Shown: piece after piece, positions 41,128-49,579 of the stretch
Position numbering within the stretch: the first letter of the stretch is position 1
Layout of the letters: every line of letters begins with the position of its first letter
Assembly: GCA_965267485.1 (NCBI GenBank)
Contig: OZ254080.1
Coordinates: forward strand, 930,001-994,000
Reading direction: 5' to 3'
DNA length: 64,000 nucleotides
Source of the DNA: JANQJA01 sp965267485
GTDB lineage: Bacteria > Pseudomonadota > Gammaproteobacteria > Pseudomonadales > Azotimanducaceae
The notes under the pieces: generated by a model
What the model saw: only the letters and a program-made list of their open reading frames with translations
The model's database searches: none
What the model was told of the DNA's origin: nothing
Position numbers and translations under genes: made by a program

Positions 41128-42276
41128 TTACCTGTATGACCGAAAAAATTCCCTGAGGTCAGCCGCCAGAAGTTCGGGAGTCTCGAGCGCAGCAAAATGG
41201 CCGCCTCTCGGTTGCTCGGTCCAGTGCTGGACGTTGTAGAGCTCTTCGGCCCAGGCGCGTGGAGGCTGGTAGAGCTCGCCCGGGAACATGGCGCAGCCCG
41301 TGGGAGTCATGATTTTACCACCTTCGAACATGTTATTGGTCGAATGTGCTGACTCGTAATAAAGGCGAGCCGACGAGGTGATCCGTCCCTCGAGCCAGTA
41401 GATCATGATGTTGGTCAGCAGATCGTCTTTCGACACCGCCTGTTCGAGGTCCCCGTCGTGGTGCGTCCACGCATGGAACTTCTCGCTGATCCACGCGGCA
41501 AGGCCGACCGGAGAGTCGTGCAGACCATAGCCGAGCGTCTGCGGCTTTGTACTCTGGATGGCTTGATAGCCCGTCCCCTCTGCCATGTGCGCCCGTCGTG
41601 CTTCCAGGCGCTGGCGCTCGGCATCGGTGACTCCTTCGAACGGGTCCTGCTTGTGTTTGGGATAGCCGGCGAAGACGAGCGTGAGGTGCAGCGCGCAGAC
41701 ATGCTCCGGGTCGAGCACCGCTGTCCAGCTGCTGATTGGTGAGCCCCAGTCGCCGCCCTGTGCGCCGTATCGCTCGTAGCCGAGACGTCGCATGATCTCG
41801 ACGTGGCCCTCTGCCACCTTCCTCTGGTCGAATCCGGGTGCCATTGGCGCATCGGAAAAGCCATAACCGGGGATCGACGGGCAGACGACGTGGAACGCGT
41901 CTGCAGCGTTGCCGCCGAAGTCCTGCGGTTCCGTCAGCATCGGGATGATGTCAATGAACTCCGAGACCGAACCCGGCCAGCCGTGCGTCATGATCAGCGG
42001 CAGCGCATCGTCGTTGGATGAGCGCTGGTGGATGAGGTGCACGCGCCGGTCGTCGATGCGGGTTGTGAAGTGGTCGAGCGCATTCAGCCGGGCTTCCTGC
42101 GCGCGCCAGTCAAACTCGTGCAGCCAGTATTCGACCAGCGAGCGCAGCCATGTCCTGTCAGTACCGTACTGCCAGTCGCTGCCGATTTCGTCGGGCCAGC
42201 GCGTGAGTGCGAGCCGCTGCCTCAGGTCGTCGAGCCGGTCGTCGGGAATCCGGATATCGAATGCTTCCATGGTCAT
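41128..42276 (-). CDS. Epoxide-hydrolase-family alpha/beta-hydrolase
   Basis: A 382-residue protein with the N-terminal epoxide-hydrolase domain (FDIRIPDDRLDDLRQRLALTRWPDE) and an alpha/beta-hydrolase core. The oxyanion motif HGWPGS (residues 98-103) and nucleophile D176 in GGDWGS are clear; a catalytic His lies in PRGGHFAALETPE. It would open an epoxide or hydrolyse an ester. The start overlaps the stop of the upstream dioxygenase gene by four bases. Confidence 0.87.
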   Translation of the reverse strand: MTMEAFDIRIPDDRLDDLRQRLALTRWPDEIGSDWQYGTDRTWLRSLVEYWLHEFDWRAQEARLNALDHFTTRIDDRRVHLIHQRSSNDDALPLIMTHGWPGSVSEFIDIIPMLTEPQDFGGNAADAFHVVCPSIPGYGFSDAPMAPGFDQRKVAEGHVEIMRRLGYERYGAQGGDWGSPISSWTAVLDPEHVCALHLTLVFAGYPKHKQDPFEGVTDAERQRLEARRAHMAEGTGYQAIQSTKPQTLGYGLHDSPVGLAAWISEKFHAWTHHDGDLEQAVSKDDLLTNIMIYWLEGRITSSARLYYESAHSTNNMFEGGKIMTPTGCAMFPGELYQPPRAWAEELYNVQHWTEQPRGGHFAALETPELLAADLREFFRSYR

Positions 42277-43244
42277 GCTGCCATCGCCACGAGGATTTCG
42301 CGTTTGAGATTGCCGCCGAATGGCCGTCTGCCGTGCATGACGCGCCAGTTGTCGACCACGGCGAAGTCACCCGGCTGCCACACGACATCGACCGTATGGT
42401 CGGCCGCGAGCGAAACGATGAGATCGGCGAGCCCTTCGGGCAGGGGCGAGCCATCGCCGAGGCTGACCGCGCGTTCGCCATTTTGCCAACCAAGCCGTGC
42501 AGCGAGAATCTGGCTGTACAGCGACTTTGTGCCATCGGCGAGCCGCTTCACGGCCGGCAGCGCCGGCGACGTCGCGGCGAGGCTGTCGTCTGGCTGCCAT
42601 CGCCAGGTGTAACCAAGTTCACCAAGGCGCGTTTCGGCCTGCTCGCGGGTGTCGGCCTTGAGGGTGGCCTGCCAGCTTCGACCCTGGCCCGAGCCGGCGT
42701 TTGTTGCGCCAGGCATGATCGTGGTGTACCGGAGCCCCAGCGACTCGAGCGTGTCGGCCCACATGGGCGCGCGCTCGGCAAGATCAGCAAAGACCCGGTC
42801 TGAGCGGCAAATCGGTGTTGCGCCCCCGGTCTCGGCCGCCGATGTGCAGAAAAAGAACAACCATCTCGGAGACACCGGCGTCTGTGCCATCTCATGATGC
42901 AGGAAGATCTCGACGTCAGGCGGCGCTTCGTTTGCGGTGAATACACGTTCCGTCCGGTTGACGCGGACGGCATTCGAGAGCGACTGCTCGTACGTGAACG
43001 GTTCGAGTTCGAAGGCACGCACCACCTCATCGAAGTCTTCAGCGGTGGCGAGTGGAAAACCGCGAAACAGCAGGGCGCCCTCGATGGCCGCGTGCTCGAG
43101 CTGCACTGAGGCGTTCTGGCGGATCACGTTTGCAAACTTCCTGGCGGTGTCGAACGCCGCGTAGTTACCCTCGTCGACGATCACGGGCGGAAAGTCGCCG
43201 AACGGGCGGATGATGCTGAAGGCGAGCTGCGGCTGTTCGCTCAA
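42273..43244 (-). CDS. TauD-like/clavaminate-synthase-type dioxygenase
   Basis: The 323-residue protein has an Fe(II) triad with a glutamate: H116 and E118 in LHHEMAQTPVSPRW, and H304 in NWRVMHGRRPF, followed by the Arg for 2-oxoglutarate. This H-x-E form is typical of the clavaminate-synthase-like branch of the TauD family. The first domain ALLFRGFPLATAEDFDEVVRAF also fits. Located between an esterase and an epoxide hydrolase, with four-base overlaps on both sides, it may act on the same molecule. Confidence 0.84.
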   Translation of the reverse strand: MSEQPQLAFSIIRPFGDFPPVIVDEGNYAAFDTARKFANVIRQNASVQLEHAAIEGALLFRGFPLATAEDFDEVVRAFELEPFTYEQSLSNAVRVNRTERVFTANEAPPDVEIFLHHEMAQTPVSPRWLFFFCTSAAETGGATPICRSDRVFADLAERAPMWADTLESLGLRYTTIMPGATNAGSGQGRSWQATLKADTREQAETRLGELGYTWRWQPDDSLAATSPALPAVKRLADGTKSLYSQILAARLGWQNGERAVSLGDGSPLPEGLADLIVSLAADHTVDVVWQPGDFAVVDNWRVMHGRRPFGGNLKREILVAMAA

Positions 43245-43909
43245 CGCAGGACCTCGTCGAGGAATGCTGCGATCTCTTGGACTTCCTCGAGGCAGACCTG
43301 ATGCTGCATCGGGTACGTCAGCCAGCGCACGTCGTAGCCGAGGCGCATGAGGTTTTCCCGCGATGTCGCCGCGCGCATTACCGGAATCATCGGGTCGTGC
43401 GTGCCGTGAACCATGAGTATTGGCAGCGCGAGATTGGCATCGTGTCGTTCCCGCTCGGTGCGCGCAATATCGTGAAGATACGTCGACAGGGCAACGATAC
43501 CGGCGAGCCGGGACGGATACCTGAGACCCACGTGCAGCGCGATCACGCCGCCCTGTGAGAAGCCGGCGAGCACGATTCGCTCGGTCGGGATGCCCCGCGC
43601 GATCTCGGCGTCCATGAATTTACGCACCTCGGCCGCTGACGCTTCCATGTCGTCGAAGCCTTCTGATTCCGAGTGCGGCACGAAGTCGTACCAGGCGCGC
43701 ATCTCTGCGCCGTTGTTGATCGTCACGGGCCTGATCGGCGCATGCGGAAAGATGAACCGGATGCCGTGGTCCGGGGCCAGCTGAAGCTCCGGTACGATCG
43801 GTTCGAAGTCGTGGCCGTCGGCGCCAAGCCCGTGCAGCCAGATGACGCTTGCGCTGTGCTCGCCCGGCGGCTCGATGGCAATGTGATCGAGTAGGTCTGT
43901 CATGGGCAT
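43241..43909 (-). CDS. Carboxylesterase/phospholipase, alpha/beta-hydrolase
   Basis: A 222-residue hydrolase of the esterase II type. Motifs are WLHGLGADGHDF (oxyanion), FPHAPIRPVTINNGAEMRAWYDF, the nucleophile elbow GFSQGG and the acid in HGTHDPMIP with the final His in MQHQVC. It should hydrolyse short esters. It is the first gene of a three-gene overlapping set (esterase, dioxygenase, epoxide hydrolase). A second in-frame ATG lies two codons into the frame. Confidence 0.85.
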   Translation of the reverse strand: MPMTDLLDHIAIEPPGEHSASVIWLHGLGADGHDFEPIVPELQLAPDHGIRFIFPHAPIRPVTINNGAEMRAWYDFVPHSESEGFDDMEASAAEVRKFMDAEIARGIPTERIVLAGFSQGGVIALHVGLRYPSRLAGIVALSTYLHDIARTERERHDANLALPILMVHGTHDPMIPVMRAATSRENLMRLGYDVRWLTYPMQHQVCLEEVQEIAAFLDEVLR

Positions 43910-44012
43910 GATGATACCGCCAACGCCGCCGCGCCGTCAGTTTGTGGCGAATTGCGCGGCGCGAGGACCTTGTGACTTAATAGCGGGCAACTAAACACCA
44001 GGGAGAAACGGG

Positions 44013-45143
44013 GTGGGACCACTCAGCGGAACCAAGATCATCGAACTTGCCGGCATCGGCCCGGGGCCATTCTGCGGCATGATGCTTGCGGACATGGGGG
44101 CCGAGGTCATTCGCGTCGACCGGCCCGGGCCGGCGCGTCGCGCGAAAGACATCCTGACCCGGGGTCGCAAGTCCATCGCGGTCGATCTCAAGAGCGAAGA
44201 AGGCAAGGAAGTCGTGCTGAAGCTCTGTGAAGGCGCCGATGCACTGTTCGAAGGGTTCCGGCCCGGCGTCACCGAGCGTCTTGGCCTCGGGCCTGATGAG
44301 TGCATGGCGCGAAACCCGGCGCTCGTGTATGGCCGCATGACGGGCTGGGGCCAGGAAGGACCCATGGCAAACGCTGCCGGCCACGACATCAACTACATCG
44401 CGCTGGCCGGGGCATTGCACGCCATCGGCCGCAATGGCGAGAAGCCCGTACCGCCCCTCAACCTGGTTGGTGACTTCGGCGGTGGCGGCATGTTGCTCGC
44501 GTTCGGTCTGGTCTGCGCGATGCTGGAGGCACAGAAATCGGGCAAGGGGCAGGTGGTCGATGCGGCGATGGTCGATGGCGCGGCGACACTGATGGCGATG
44601 TTCTTCTCGATGAGTGCCGGTGGCGTGTGGAAAGACGAGCGGGGCGCGAACCTGCTCGATGGTGCGGCGCACTTCTACGACACCTACGAGACGTCGGACG
44701 GCAAATTTATCTCGCTGGGTTCTATCGAGCCGCAGTTTTATGCACTTCTGATTGAAAAGGCCGGCCTCGATGCGGATGAATTCTCCGCGCAGATGGATCA
44801 GTCGCGCTGGCCGGCGTACAAGGACAAGCTGACCGCGGTTTTCAAGACGAAAACGCGCGACGAATGGTGCGACATCATGGAAGGCACGGACGTTTGCTTC
44901 GCGCCGGTGCTGTCGTTGGGGGAAGTGGGACATCACCCTCACAACCGCCATCGCGGGACCATCGCGGAACTCGACGGTGTGCCGCAGCCAGCCCCGGCAC
45001 CGCGTTTCAGCCGCACTGAGCCCGCGCTTTCCCACAGTTCGCGGATGCCGGGTGAGGACAGCCGGGACGTGCTCTCCGGTGCCGGTTACGACGAGGCTGC
45101 CATCGAGGCGATGATCGCGTCCGGCGCAGTATCGGCGACCTGA
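44013..45143 (+). CDS. CaiB/BaiF CoA-transferase family (alpha-methylacyl-CoA racemase-like)
   Basis: A 376-residue protein of the family III CoA-transferase fold. Start GPLSGTKIIELAGIGPGPFCGMMLADMGAEVIRVDRP and blocks RGRKSIAVDLKSEEG and YGRMTGWGQEGP are typical. The residues used by the racemase group are present: H124-D125 in AGHDINYIALAGAL and D154 in NLVGDFGGGG. That favours alpha-methylacyl-CoA racemase over CoA-transfer. The start is a GTG at 44013, with GGGAGAAA upstream. Confidence 0.86.
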   Translation: MGPLSGTKIIELAGIGPGPFCGMMLADMGAEVIRVDRPGPARRAKDILTRGRKSIAVDLKSEEGKEVVLKLCEGADALFEGFRPGVTERLGLGPDECMARNPALVYGRMTGWGQEGPMANAAGHDINYIALAGALHAIGRNGEKPVPPLNLVGDFGGGGMLLAFGLVCAMLEAQKSGKGQVVDAAMVDGAATLMAMFFSMSAGGVWKDERGANLLDGAAHFYDTYETSDGKFISLGSIEPQFYALLIEKAGLDADEFSAQMDQSRWPAYKDKLTAVFKTKTRDEWCDIMEGTDVCFAPVLSLGEVGHHPHNRHRGTIAELDGVPQPAPAPRFSRTEPALSHSSRMPGEDSRDVLSGAGYDEAAIEAMIASGAVSAT

Positions 45144-45194
45144 CGAGACGTCCCGATGCCGCTGCGGGCCAGAGGGATTTCTGTCCCGCAGCCG

Positions 45195-45222
45195 TTCACA
45201 TCGAGATTGATTGCGTTAGAAT
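45195..45222 (+). promoter_or_regulatory. Sigma70-type promoter of the AP2-like gene
   Basis: TTCACA at 45195-45200 and TAGAAT at 45217-45222 are separated by 16 bases. The start site would be near 45229, which leaves a leader of about 185 bases before the ATG at 45415. Confidence 0.5.
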
Positions 45223-45228
45223 GCGCCC

Positions 45229-45414
45229 TAGCGGAGTTGGCTCAGCCGGCGCTGACAAGTCCATTAAGGTCAGCGATTGAGCACTTTCGGCGGGCACTGC
45301 GGGGAGAAGCCGCGCGCGACCCCTCCTTGACGATGAGGAACAGGGTGCAGGTTTGTAGTAGTACGGGGCCGCCGGCGGCTCGAAGCTAATGAACCAGACC
45401 AACAGGTACGACCA
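45229..45414 (+). other. Long structured leader of the AP2-like gene
   Basis: The region has no convincing gene. A hairpin CGCTGAC/GTCAGCG (about 45250-45275) is extended by outer arms GCTCA/TGAGC (about 45240-45282), then comes a small CGG-GGAGAA-CCG hairpin near 45300. An 18-codon frame at 45332-45388 is too weak to call. The leader may be regulatory, but no known riboswitch is recognised. Confidence 0.35.
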
Positions 45415-45930
45415 ATGAGCGTAGAGTTACTAGACACGACGCGATTCCACGGCTTCCGGGTTCGCCGGCAGATCGCTGGCAAAACCTATCAGGAATACTT
45501 TTCCCTGAAGAAAGACGGCAAGCGGCTGCGTGGTCCCGAACGGACCAGGGTTAAGGCAGCTGCCGAGAAGCGCGATGAGCAGCTTCGCAAGATGCAGGAG
45601 AAGGCGAAGGCCGAGGCCGAGCGAACGGCGCTGTTCGACAAGGACGGCAAGGTGCGCGGCATTCTGTTCCGCATGAAGACGGAGAAAAGCGGCACGCGGA
45701 CTCCGGTATTCCAGATTGGCATCATGTCGAACAAGGCTGACAAGATCGTCAACACGACGGTGTCCATCAACCTCCATGGCCTGAAGGGTGCGTGGGAGAA
45801 AGCAGTCGATTTCTACTGCGAGCACAAGAAGATCTCGAAGCGCTCGGCGCTGTACAAGGAATTGCTCAAGGCGCAGCCGAGCAAGGCGCAGCTCGAATCA
45901 ATGAAGCGCAAGCGGCGCCGCAAGCGCTGA
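45415..45930 (+). CDS. Basic protein with AP2/integrase-arm-like N-terminus
   Basis: I do not recognise this 171-residue protein with certainty. Residues about 8-50 (FHGFRVRRQIAGKTYQEYFSLKKDGKRL) have the short three-stranded pattern of AP2 or integrase arm-binding domains. A charged coiled-coil stretch follows (KAAAEKRDEQLRKMQEKAKAEAERTALF), then a beta-rich domain (RGILFRMKTEKSGTRTPVFQIGIM and VNTTVSINLHGL), ending in KRKRRRKR. The high Lys/Arg content and domain pattern suggest nucleic acid binding. It stands alone with its own promoter and terminator. No catalytic recombinase motif is seen. Confidence 0.65.
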   Translation: MSVELLDTTRFHGFRVRRQIAGKTYQEYFSLKKDGKRLRGPERTRVKAAAEKRDEQLRKMQEKAKAEAERTALFDKDGKVRGILFRMKTEKSGTRTPVFQIGIMSNKADKIVNTTVSINLHGLKGAWEKAVDFYCEHKKISKRSALYKELLKAQPSKAQLESMKRKRRRKR

Positions 45931-45938
45931 GGCCACTG

Positions 45939-45994
45939 TTATCAAACGCTGCTTATCAAACACTGTTTATCAAACACTGTTTATCAAACACAAG
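45939..45994. repeat. Four 14-base tandem repeats TTATCAAACACTGT
   Basis: Units start at 45939, 45953, 45967 and 45981; the second and third are identical and the first and last vary in a few bases. They lie between the stop of the AP2-like gene and its terminator. Confidence 0.85.
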
Positions 45995-46018
45995 GGGACC
46001 CAGACGGTCCCCTTTTTT
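45993..46018 (+). terminator. Terminator of the AP2-like gene
   Basis: The stem GGGGACC/GGTCCCC with a CAGAC loop is followed by six T. Confidence 0.88.
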
Positions 46019-46038
46019 GACCATGGTATCTTGCGGCT

Positions 46039-47940
46039 GTGACTTATCAGGCTGAATTCAGACGTTCCATTGACGATCCCGCCGGATTCTGGCGCGAGCA
46101 GGCCTCGCGCATTGACTGGTATCGGGCGCCGACGACCATACTGAGTGGCGACGAAGAGCGGCCGGACTGGTATACGGACGGTGAACTGAACAGCGCCCAT
46201 CTGGCACTCGACTATCACATCGATCAGGGCCGCGGTGAGCAGTGCGCGCTCATCTACGATTCGCCCGTGACGAGCACAGTGAGGCGCATGACGTTTCGCG
46301 AGCTGCGTGACAGCGTCGCTGTCTTTGCCGGCGCGCTGCGCCGCCTGGGTGTCGAGAAGGGCGACCGCGTCATCATCTACATGCCGATGGTGCCGGAAGC
46401 GGCGATCGCGATGCTGGCCTGTGCCCGGCTTGGTGCGATCCATTCCGTCGTATTCGGCGGCTTCGCGCCGAAGGAACTCGCCGCCCGCATCGATGATGCG
46501 CGGCCGCGCGTGCTGGTGACGGCGTCCTGCGGCATCGAGTTCGCGAATGTCATCGAGTACAAACCACTGGTGGATGAAGCGCTGGCGCTCGCCCATCACA
46601 CGGTCGAGCGGTGTGTCGTTCTCCAGCGTGACGCGGCGAAGGCCGCGATGGGTGAGCGGGATATCGACTGGCAGGAGGCGGTCGCGGGCGCCGAGCCGGC
46701 GGATTGCGTGCCGGTCAGCGCGGGTGATCCGCTCTACATTCTTTATACCTCCGGCACGACCGGGAAACCGAAAGGGGTCGTCCGGGACAATGGCGGTCAC
46801 GCCGTGGCGCTGACCTACAGCATGGATGCCGTCTACGGGATGAAGCCCGGTGAGGTGTTCTGGGCGGCCTCTGACGTCGGCTGGGTCGTCGGTCACTCCT
46901 ATATCGTCTATGCGCCACTTTTCGCTGGCTGCACAACCGTGCTCTTCGAGGGCAAGCCCGTACGAACGCCGGACGCCGGCACGTTCTGGCGGGTGATTGC
47001 TGACCACGGGGTTTCGGTATTCTTCACGGCGCCAACCGCGTTCCGGGCAATCCGGAAAGAGGATCCCGACGCGGCGCTGCTCGATCAATACGACATCTCC
47101 AGCCTGCGCACGCTCTTTGTTGCAGGTGAGCGCACCGATCCCGCAACGTTCCACTGGCTCGAGGAGCACTTGAGGATTCCGGTGATCGACCACTGGTGGC
47201 AAACAGAGACGGGCTGGCCAATTGCGGCGAGTCCGGTGGGGATCGAGACGATTGCCGCGAAAGCCGGCAGTGCGAACCTGCCCGTGCCGGGGTACGAAAT
47301 TGTGATCCTGTCGCCGGACCACGAGCCGGTTGCGCGGGGTGAAGAAGGCGATGTGGCGGTGAAGCTGCCGCTGCCGCCCGGTTGCCTGCCGACCGTGTGG
47401 GGCGATCACGAGCGGTTCCTGTCGAGTTACCTGCGCCCGCACCCCGGTTACTACCAGACCGGCGACGGTGGCTTCATCGACGATGACGGCTACCTGTTCA
47501 TCATGGGACGAACCGACGACGTCATCAACGTGGCCGGACATCGCCTTTCGACAGGCGAGATGGAGTCGGTGGTTGCCGAACATGCCGCGGTTGCCGAGTG
47601 TGCGGTCATGGGCATCGAGGACCGGGACAAGGGTCAGGTGCCGGTCGGACTGGTGGTGCTGAAAGACGGTGCCAATGTTGAAGACGCGACGCTGGAGCAG
47701 GAACTGGTCGCCATGATGCGCGCTGACATCGGTGCGTTTGCGAATTTCAAGCGTATCGCTGTGGTGCCGCGGCTGCCGAAAACCCGTTCCGGCAAGATCC
47801 TGCGACGTTCGATCCGCAGTCTTGCCGATGTCGGCCACGTCGACACGCCGGCGACGATCGACGATCCGGCGATACTCGACGAGATTCGCGATGCGCTGGC
47901 GTCCCGGAAGATCGGCATCGCGTTCGAAGGAGGTGAATAG
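46039..47940 (+). CDS. prpE: Propionyl-CoA synthetase-like acyl-CoA ligase
   Basis: A 633-residue ANL-superfamily ligase. Motifs include YTSGTTGKPKGVVRDNGGH, VFWAASDVGWVVGHSYIVYAPL, WWQTETGWP and GRTDDVINVAGHRLSTGEME, with the catalytic lysine in TRSGKILRR. The exact form of the RDNGGHAVALTYSM segment is typical of PrpE versus acetyl-CoA synthetase. It forms propionyl-CoA from propionate, CoA and ATP. The start is a GTG at 46039, 21 bases after the terminator, with a weak ribosome binding site. An SDR gene starts directly after the stop. Confidence 0.9.
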   Translation: MTYQAEFRRSIDDPAGFWREQASRIDWYRAPTTILSGDEERPDWYTDGELNSAHLALDYHIDQGRGEQCALIYDSPVTSTVRRMTFRELRDSVAVFAGALRRLGVEKGDRVIIYMPMVPEAAIAMLACARLGAIHSVVFGGFAPKELAARIDDARPRVLVTASCGIEFANVIEYKPLVDEALALAHHTVERCVVLQRDAAKAAMGERDIDWQEAVAGAEPADCVPVSAGDPLYILYTSGTTGKPKGVVRDNGGHAVALTYSMDAVYGMKPGEVFWAASDVGWVVGHSYIVYAPLFAGCTTVLFEGKPVRTPDAGTFWRVIADHGVSVFFTAPTAFRAIRKEDPDAALLDQYDISSLRTLFVAGERTDPATFHWLEEHLRIPVIDHWWQTETGWPIAASPVGIETIAAKAGSANLPVPGYEIVILSPDHEPVARGEEGDVAVKLPLPPGCLPTVWGDHERFLSSYLRPHPGYYQTGDGGFIDDDGYLFIMGRTDDVINVAGHRLSTGEMESVVAEHAAVAECAVMGIEDRDKGQVPVGLVVLKDGANVEDATLEQELVAMMRADIGAFANFKRIAVVPRLPKTRSGKILRRSIRSLADVGHVDTPATIDDPAILDEIRDALASRKIGIAFEGGE

Positions 47941-48702
47941 ATGGCCGGGTCGGTACTGATCACGGGCGCTTCGTCGGGATTCGGCGAAGCAAGTGCACGC
48001 AAATTCATTGCCGAAGGACGCCGGGTCGTCGTTGCTGCCCGCCGGCGCGAGCGGATTGACGCGCTTTGCCGCGAGCTGGCGTCGTCCGGCGATATTCATG
48101 GCATCGAACTCGACGTGCGTGATCGCGACGCGGTGTTTGCGTTACCCGACTCCCTGCCGGCGCCGTTTTCAGATATCGACACGCTGATCAACAACGCCGG
48201 CCTCGCCCGTGGGCTCGAGGGTGCCGACGCGGTCGATATCGACGACTGGGAAACGATGGTTGATACGAACGTCAAGGGGCTGATGTACATGACGCGGGCG
48301 CTGCTGCCCACCATGGTGCAGCGTGGCGGCGGTCACGTCGTCAATATCGGTTCGGTGGCCGCGAGCTGGCCCTATCCGGGCGGCAATACCTATGGCGGCA
48401 CGAAAGCGTTCGTGCAGCAGTTCTCGCGCAACCTTCGTACGGATCTGCTGGGCAAGCGCATCCGCGTGACAAATATCGAACCCGGTATGTGCGAAACCGA
48501 GTTTTCCGTCGTACGGTTCGACGGGGATGCGGACAAGGCAAGCCAGGTTTACCGCGGCATGACGCCTCTCTCGGCTGCGGACATCGCCGAGATCGTGTAC
48601 TGGGTGACGGCGCTTCCGCCGCATATCAACGTCAATCAGCTCGAGGTCATGCCCACCGAACAGGCATGGTCGCCATTCGCAGTTCATCGCGAAACCGACT
48701 GA
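47941..48702 (+). CDS. SDR-family NADP-dependent oxidoreductase (YdfG-like)
   Basis: A 253-residue classical short-chain dehydrogenase. The cofactor motif is ITGASSGFGEASARKF, NNAGLARG follows, and the catalytic Ser and YxxxK are in IGSVAASWPYPGGNTYGGTKAFVQQF. The YdfG group acts on 3-hydroxy acids such as serine and malonic semialdehyde. It starts immediately after the prpE stop, so the two are on one message; a role in a short-chain acid route is plausible. AAGGAGG lies ten bases before the ATG, inside prpE. Confidence 0.88.
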   Translation: MAGSVLITGASSGFGEASARKFIAEGRRVVVAARRRERIDALCRELASSGDIHGIELDVRDRDAVFALPDSLPAPFSDIDTLINNAGLARGLEGADAVDIDDWETMVDTNVKGLMYMTRALLPTMVQRGGGHVVNIGSVAASWPYPGGNTYGGTKAFVQQFSRNLRTDLLGKRIRVTNIEPGMCETEFSVVRFDGDADKASQVYRGMTPLSAADIAEIVYWVTALPPHINVNQLEVMPTEQAWSPFAVHRETD

Positions 48703-48780
48703 ACGCCCGAACTTCCGTATCCAGCCGAAGTCTGAATCGGTATACTCGAAGATTGATTCTCCGAGAGGTCCAATCCAGAC

Positions 48781-49152
48781 ATGATCATCGTCCACGGCAC
48801 CTTTCCAGTAAAAGCTGAAGTCCGCGACGACGCCCTCGAGCTCATGCACAAGATGGCAGTTGCGAGCCGCGCGGAGGCAGGCTGCATTTCCTACGAGTTC
48901 TATGTGGGGTTGTCGGACCCGAACAAACTGCTGCTGTTCCAGGAGTGGGAGTCGGTCGACGCGTTGCAGGGGCACTTCGATACCGAACACATGGAGGACT
49001 TTCTGAAGGTCCTGCCGGAGGTGCTCGACGGCGAGGTCACAACCCGCCGCTACGAGGTTCGAACCTCAGACGAGATCGACGAGGAGGCCGACCCCGAGGC
49101 TGAATTCGAGCAGGGCCCTCGGGTGGAACCCCGCCAGAAGATCGTTCACTAG
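48781..49152 (+). CDS. Antibiotic-biosynthesis-monooxygenase-domain protein
   Basis: A 123-residue protein with an ABM/YgiN-type ferredoxin-like fold: MIIVHGTFPVKAEVRDDALELMHKMAVASRAEAGCISYEFYVGLSDPNKLLLFQEWESVDALQGHFDTEHM. Such proteins are quinol monooxygenases or heme-independent oxygenases. A C-terminal extension of about 30 acidic residues is unusual. GAGAGGTCC lies before the ATG. It is convergent with arsC, six bases apart. Confidence 0.82.
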   Translation: MIIVHGTFPVKAEVRDDALELMHKMAVASRAEAGCISYEFYVGLSDPNKLLLFQEWESVDALQGHFDTEHMEDFLKVLPEVLDGEVTTRRYEVRTSDEIDEEADPEAEFEQGPRVEPRQKIVH

Positions 49153-49158
49153 GTACGA

Positions 49159-49512
49159 TTACCCGATCAGCGCATTCACATTTTCAGGCGGGCGACCCAG
49201 CACCGCCTTGTCGTCCTTCACCACGATCGGGCGTTCGATCAGTTTCGGTGCCTTGAGCATTGCGTCGATCAGCGCATCGTCTGAAAGTGACTTGTCACCC
49301 AGTCCCATGTCCTTGTATTCCTGTTCGCCCTTGCGGAGCAGTTCCCGCGGCGAAATGCCGAGACGCTCGATCAGTGTCACCAGCGTCGCCCTGTCAGGCG
49401 GCGTTTCCAGGTAAAGCACGATCTCGGGCTCGATGCCCGCCTCTTCGAGCAGGGAGAGCGTCTGCCGAGACTTGGAGCATCGCGGATTGTGATAAATTGT
49501 GGTCGTTGCCAT
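49159..49512 (-). CDS. arsC: Arsenate reductase, glutaredoxin-dependent ArsC type
   Basis: The 117-residue protein has the ArsC/Spx-like fold. The catalytic Cys is C12 in YHNPRCSKSRQTL, followed by YLETPPDRATLVTLIERLG and KLIERPIVVKDDKAVLGRPPENV. ArsC reduces arsenate using glutaredoxin. The other arsenic genes are not adjacent, so the assignment is for the family and substrate specificity is not certain. Confidence 0.9.
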   Translation of the reverse strand: MATTTIYHNPRCSKSRQTLSLLEEAGIEPEIVLYLETPPDRATLVTLIERLGISPRELLRKGEQEYKDMGLGDKSLSDDALIDAMLKAPKLIERPIVVKDDKAVLGRPPENVNALIG

Positions 49513-49579
49513 CGCGGGTACCGGTAGTCGAGTCGATCGGCCATTCTATTGAGCGACCGCCGGCCCCTCAAGGTTCCTC

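Noticed and set aside
45233..45300. A tRNA-like stretch (GGAGTTGGCTCAGCCGG)
   Set aside because: The D-arm-like words are not followed by an anticodon arm or a T-arm (no GGTTCGA-type loop) and no acceptor stem closes.
45939..45994. Tandem 14-base units considered as a CRISPR array
   Set aside because: The units are contiguous with no spacers and are too short; there are no cas genes.
45970..48099. A 709-codon open frame on the minus strand opposite prpE
   Set aside because: It is antisense to a clear, motif-complete ligase gene; the product is rich in Arg/His with no recognisable domain, as expected from GC-rich shadow frames.
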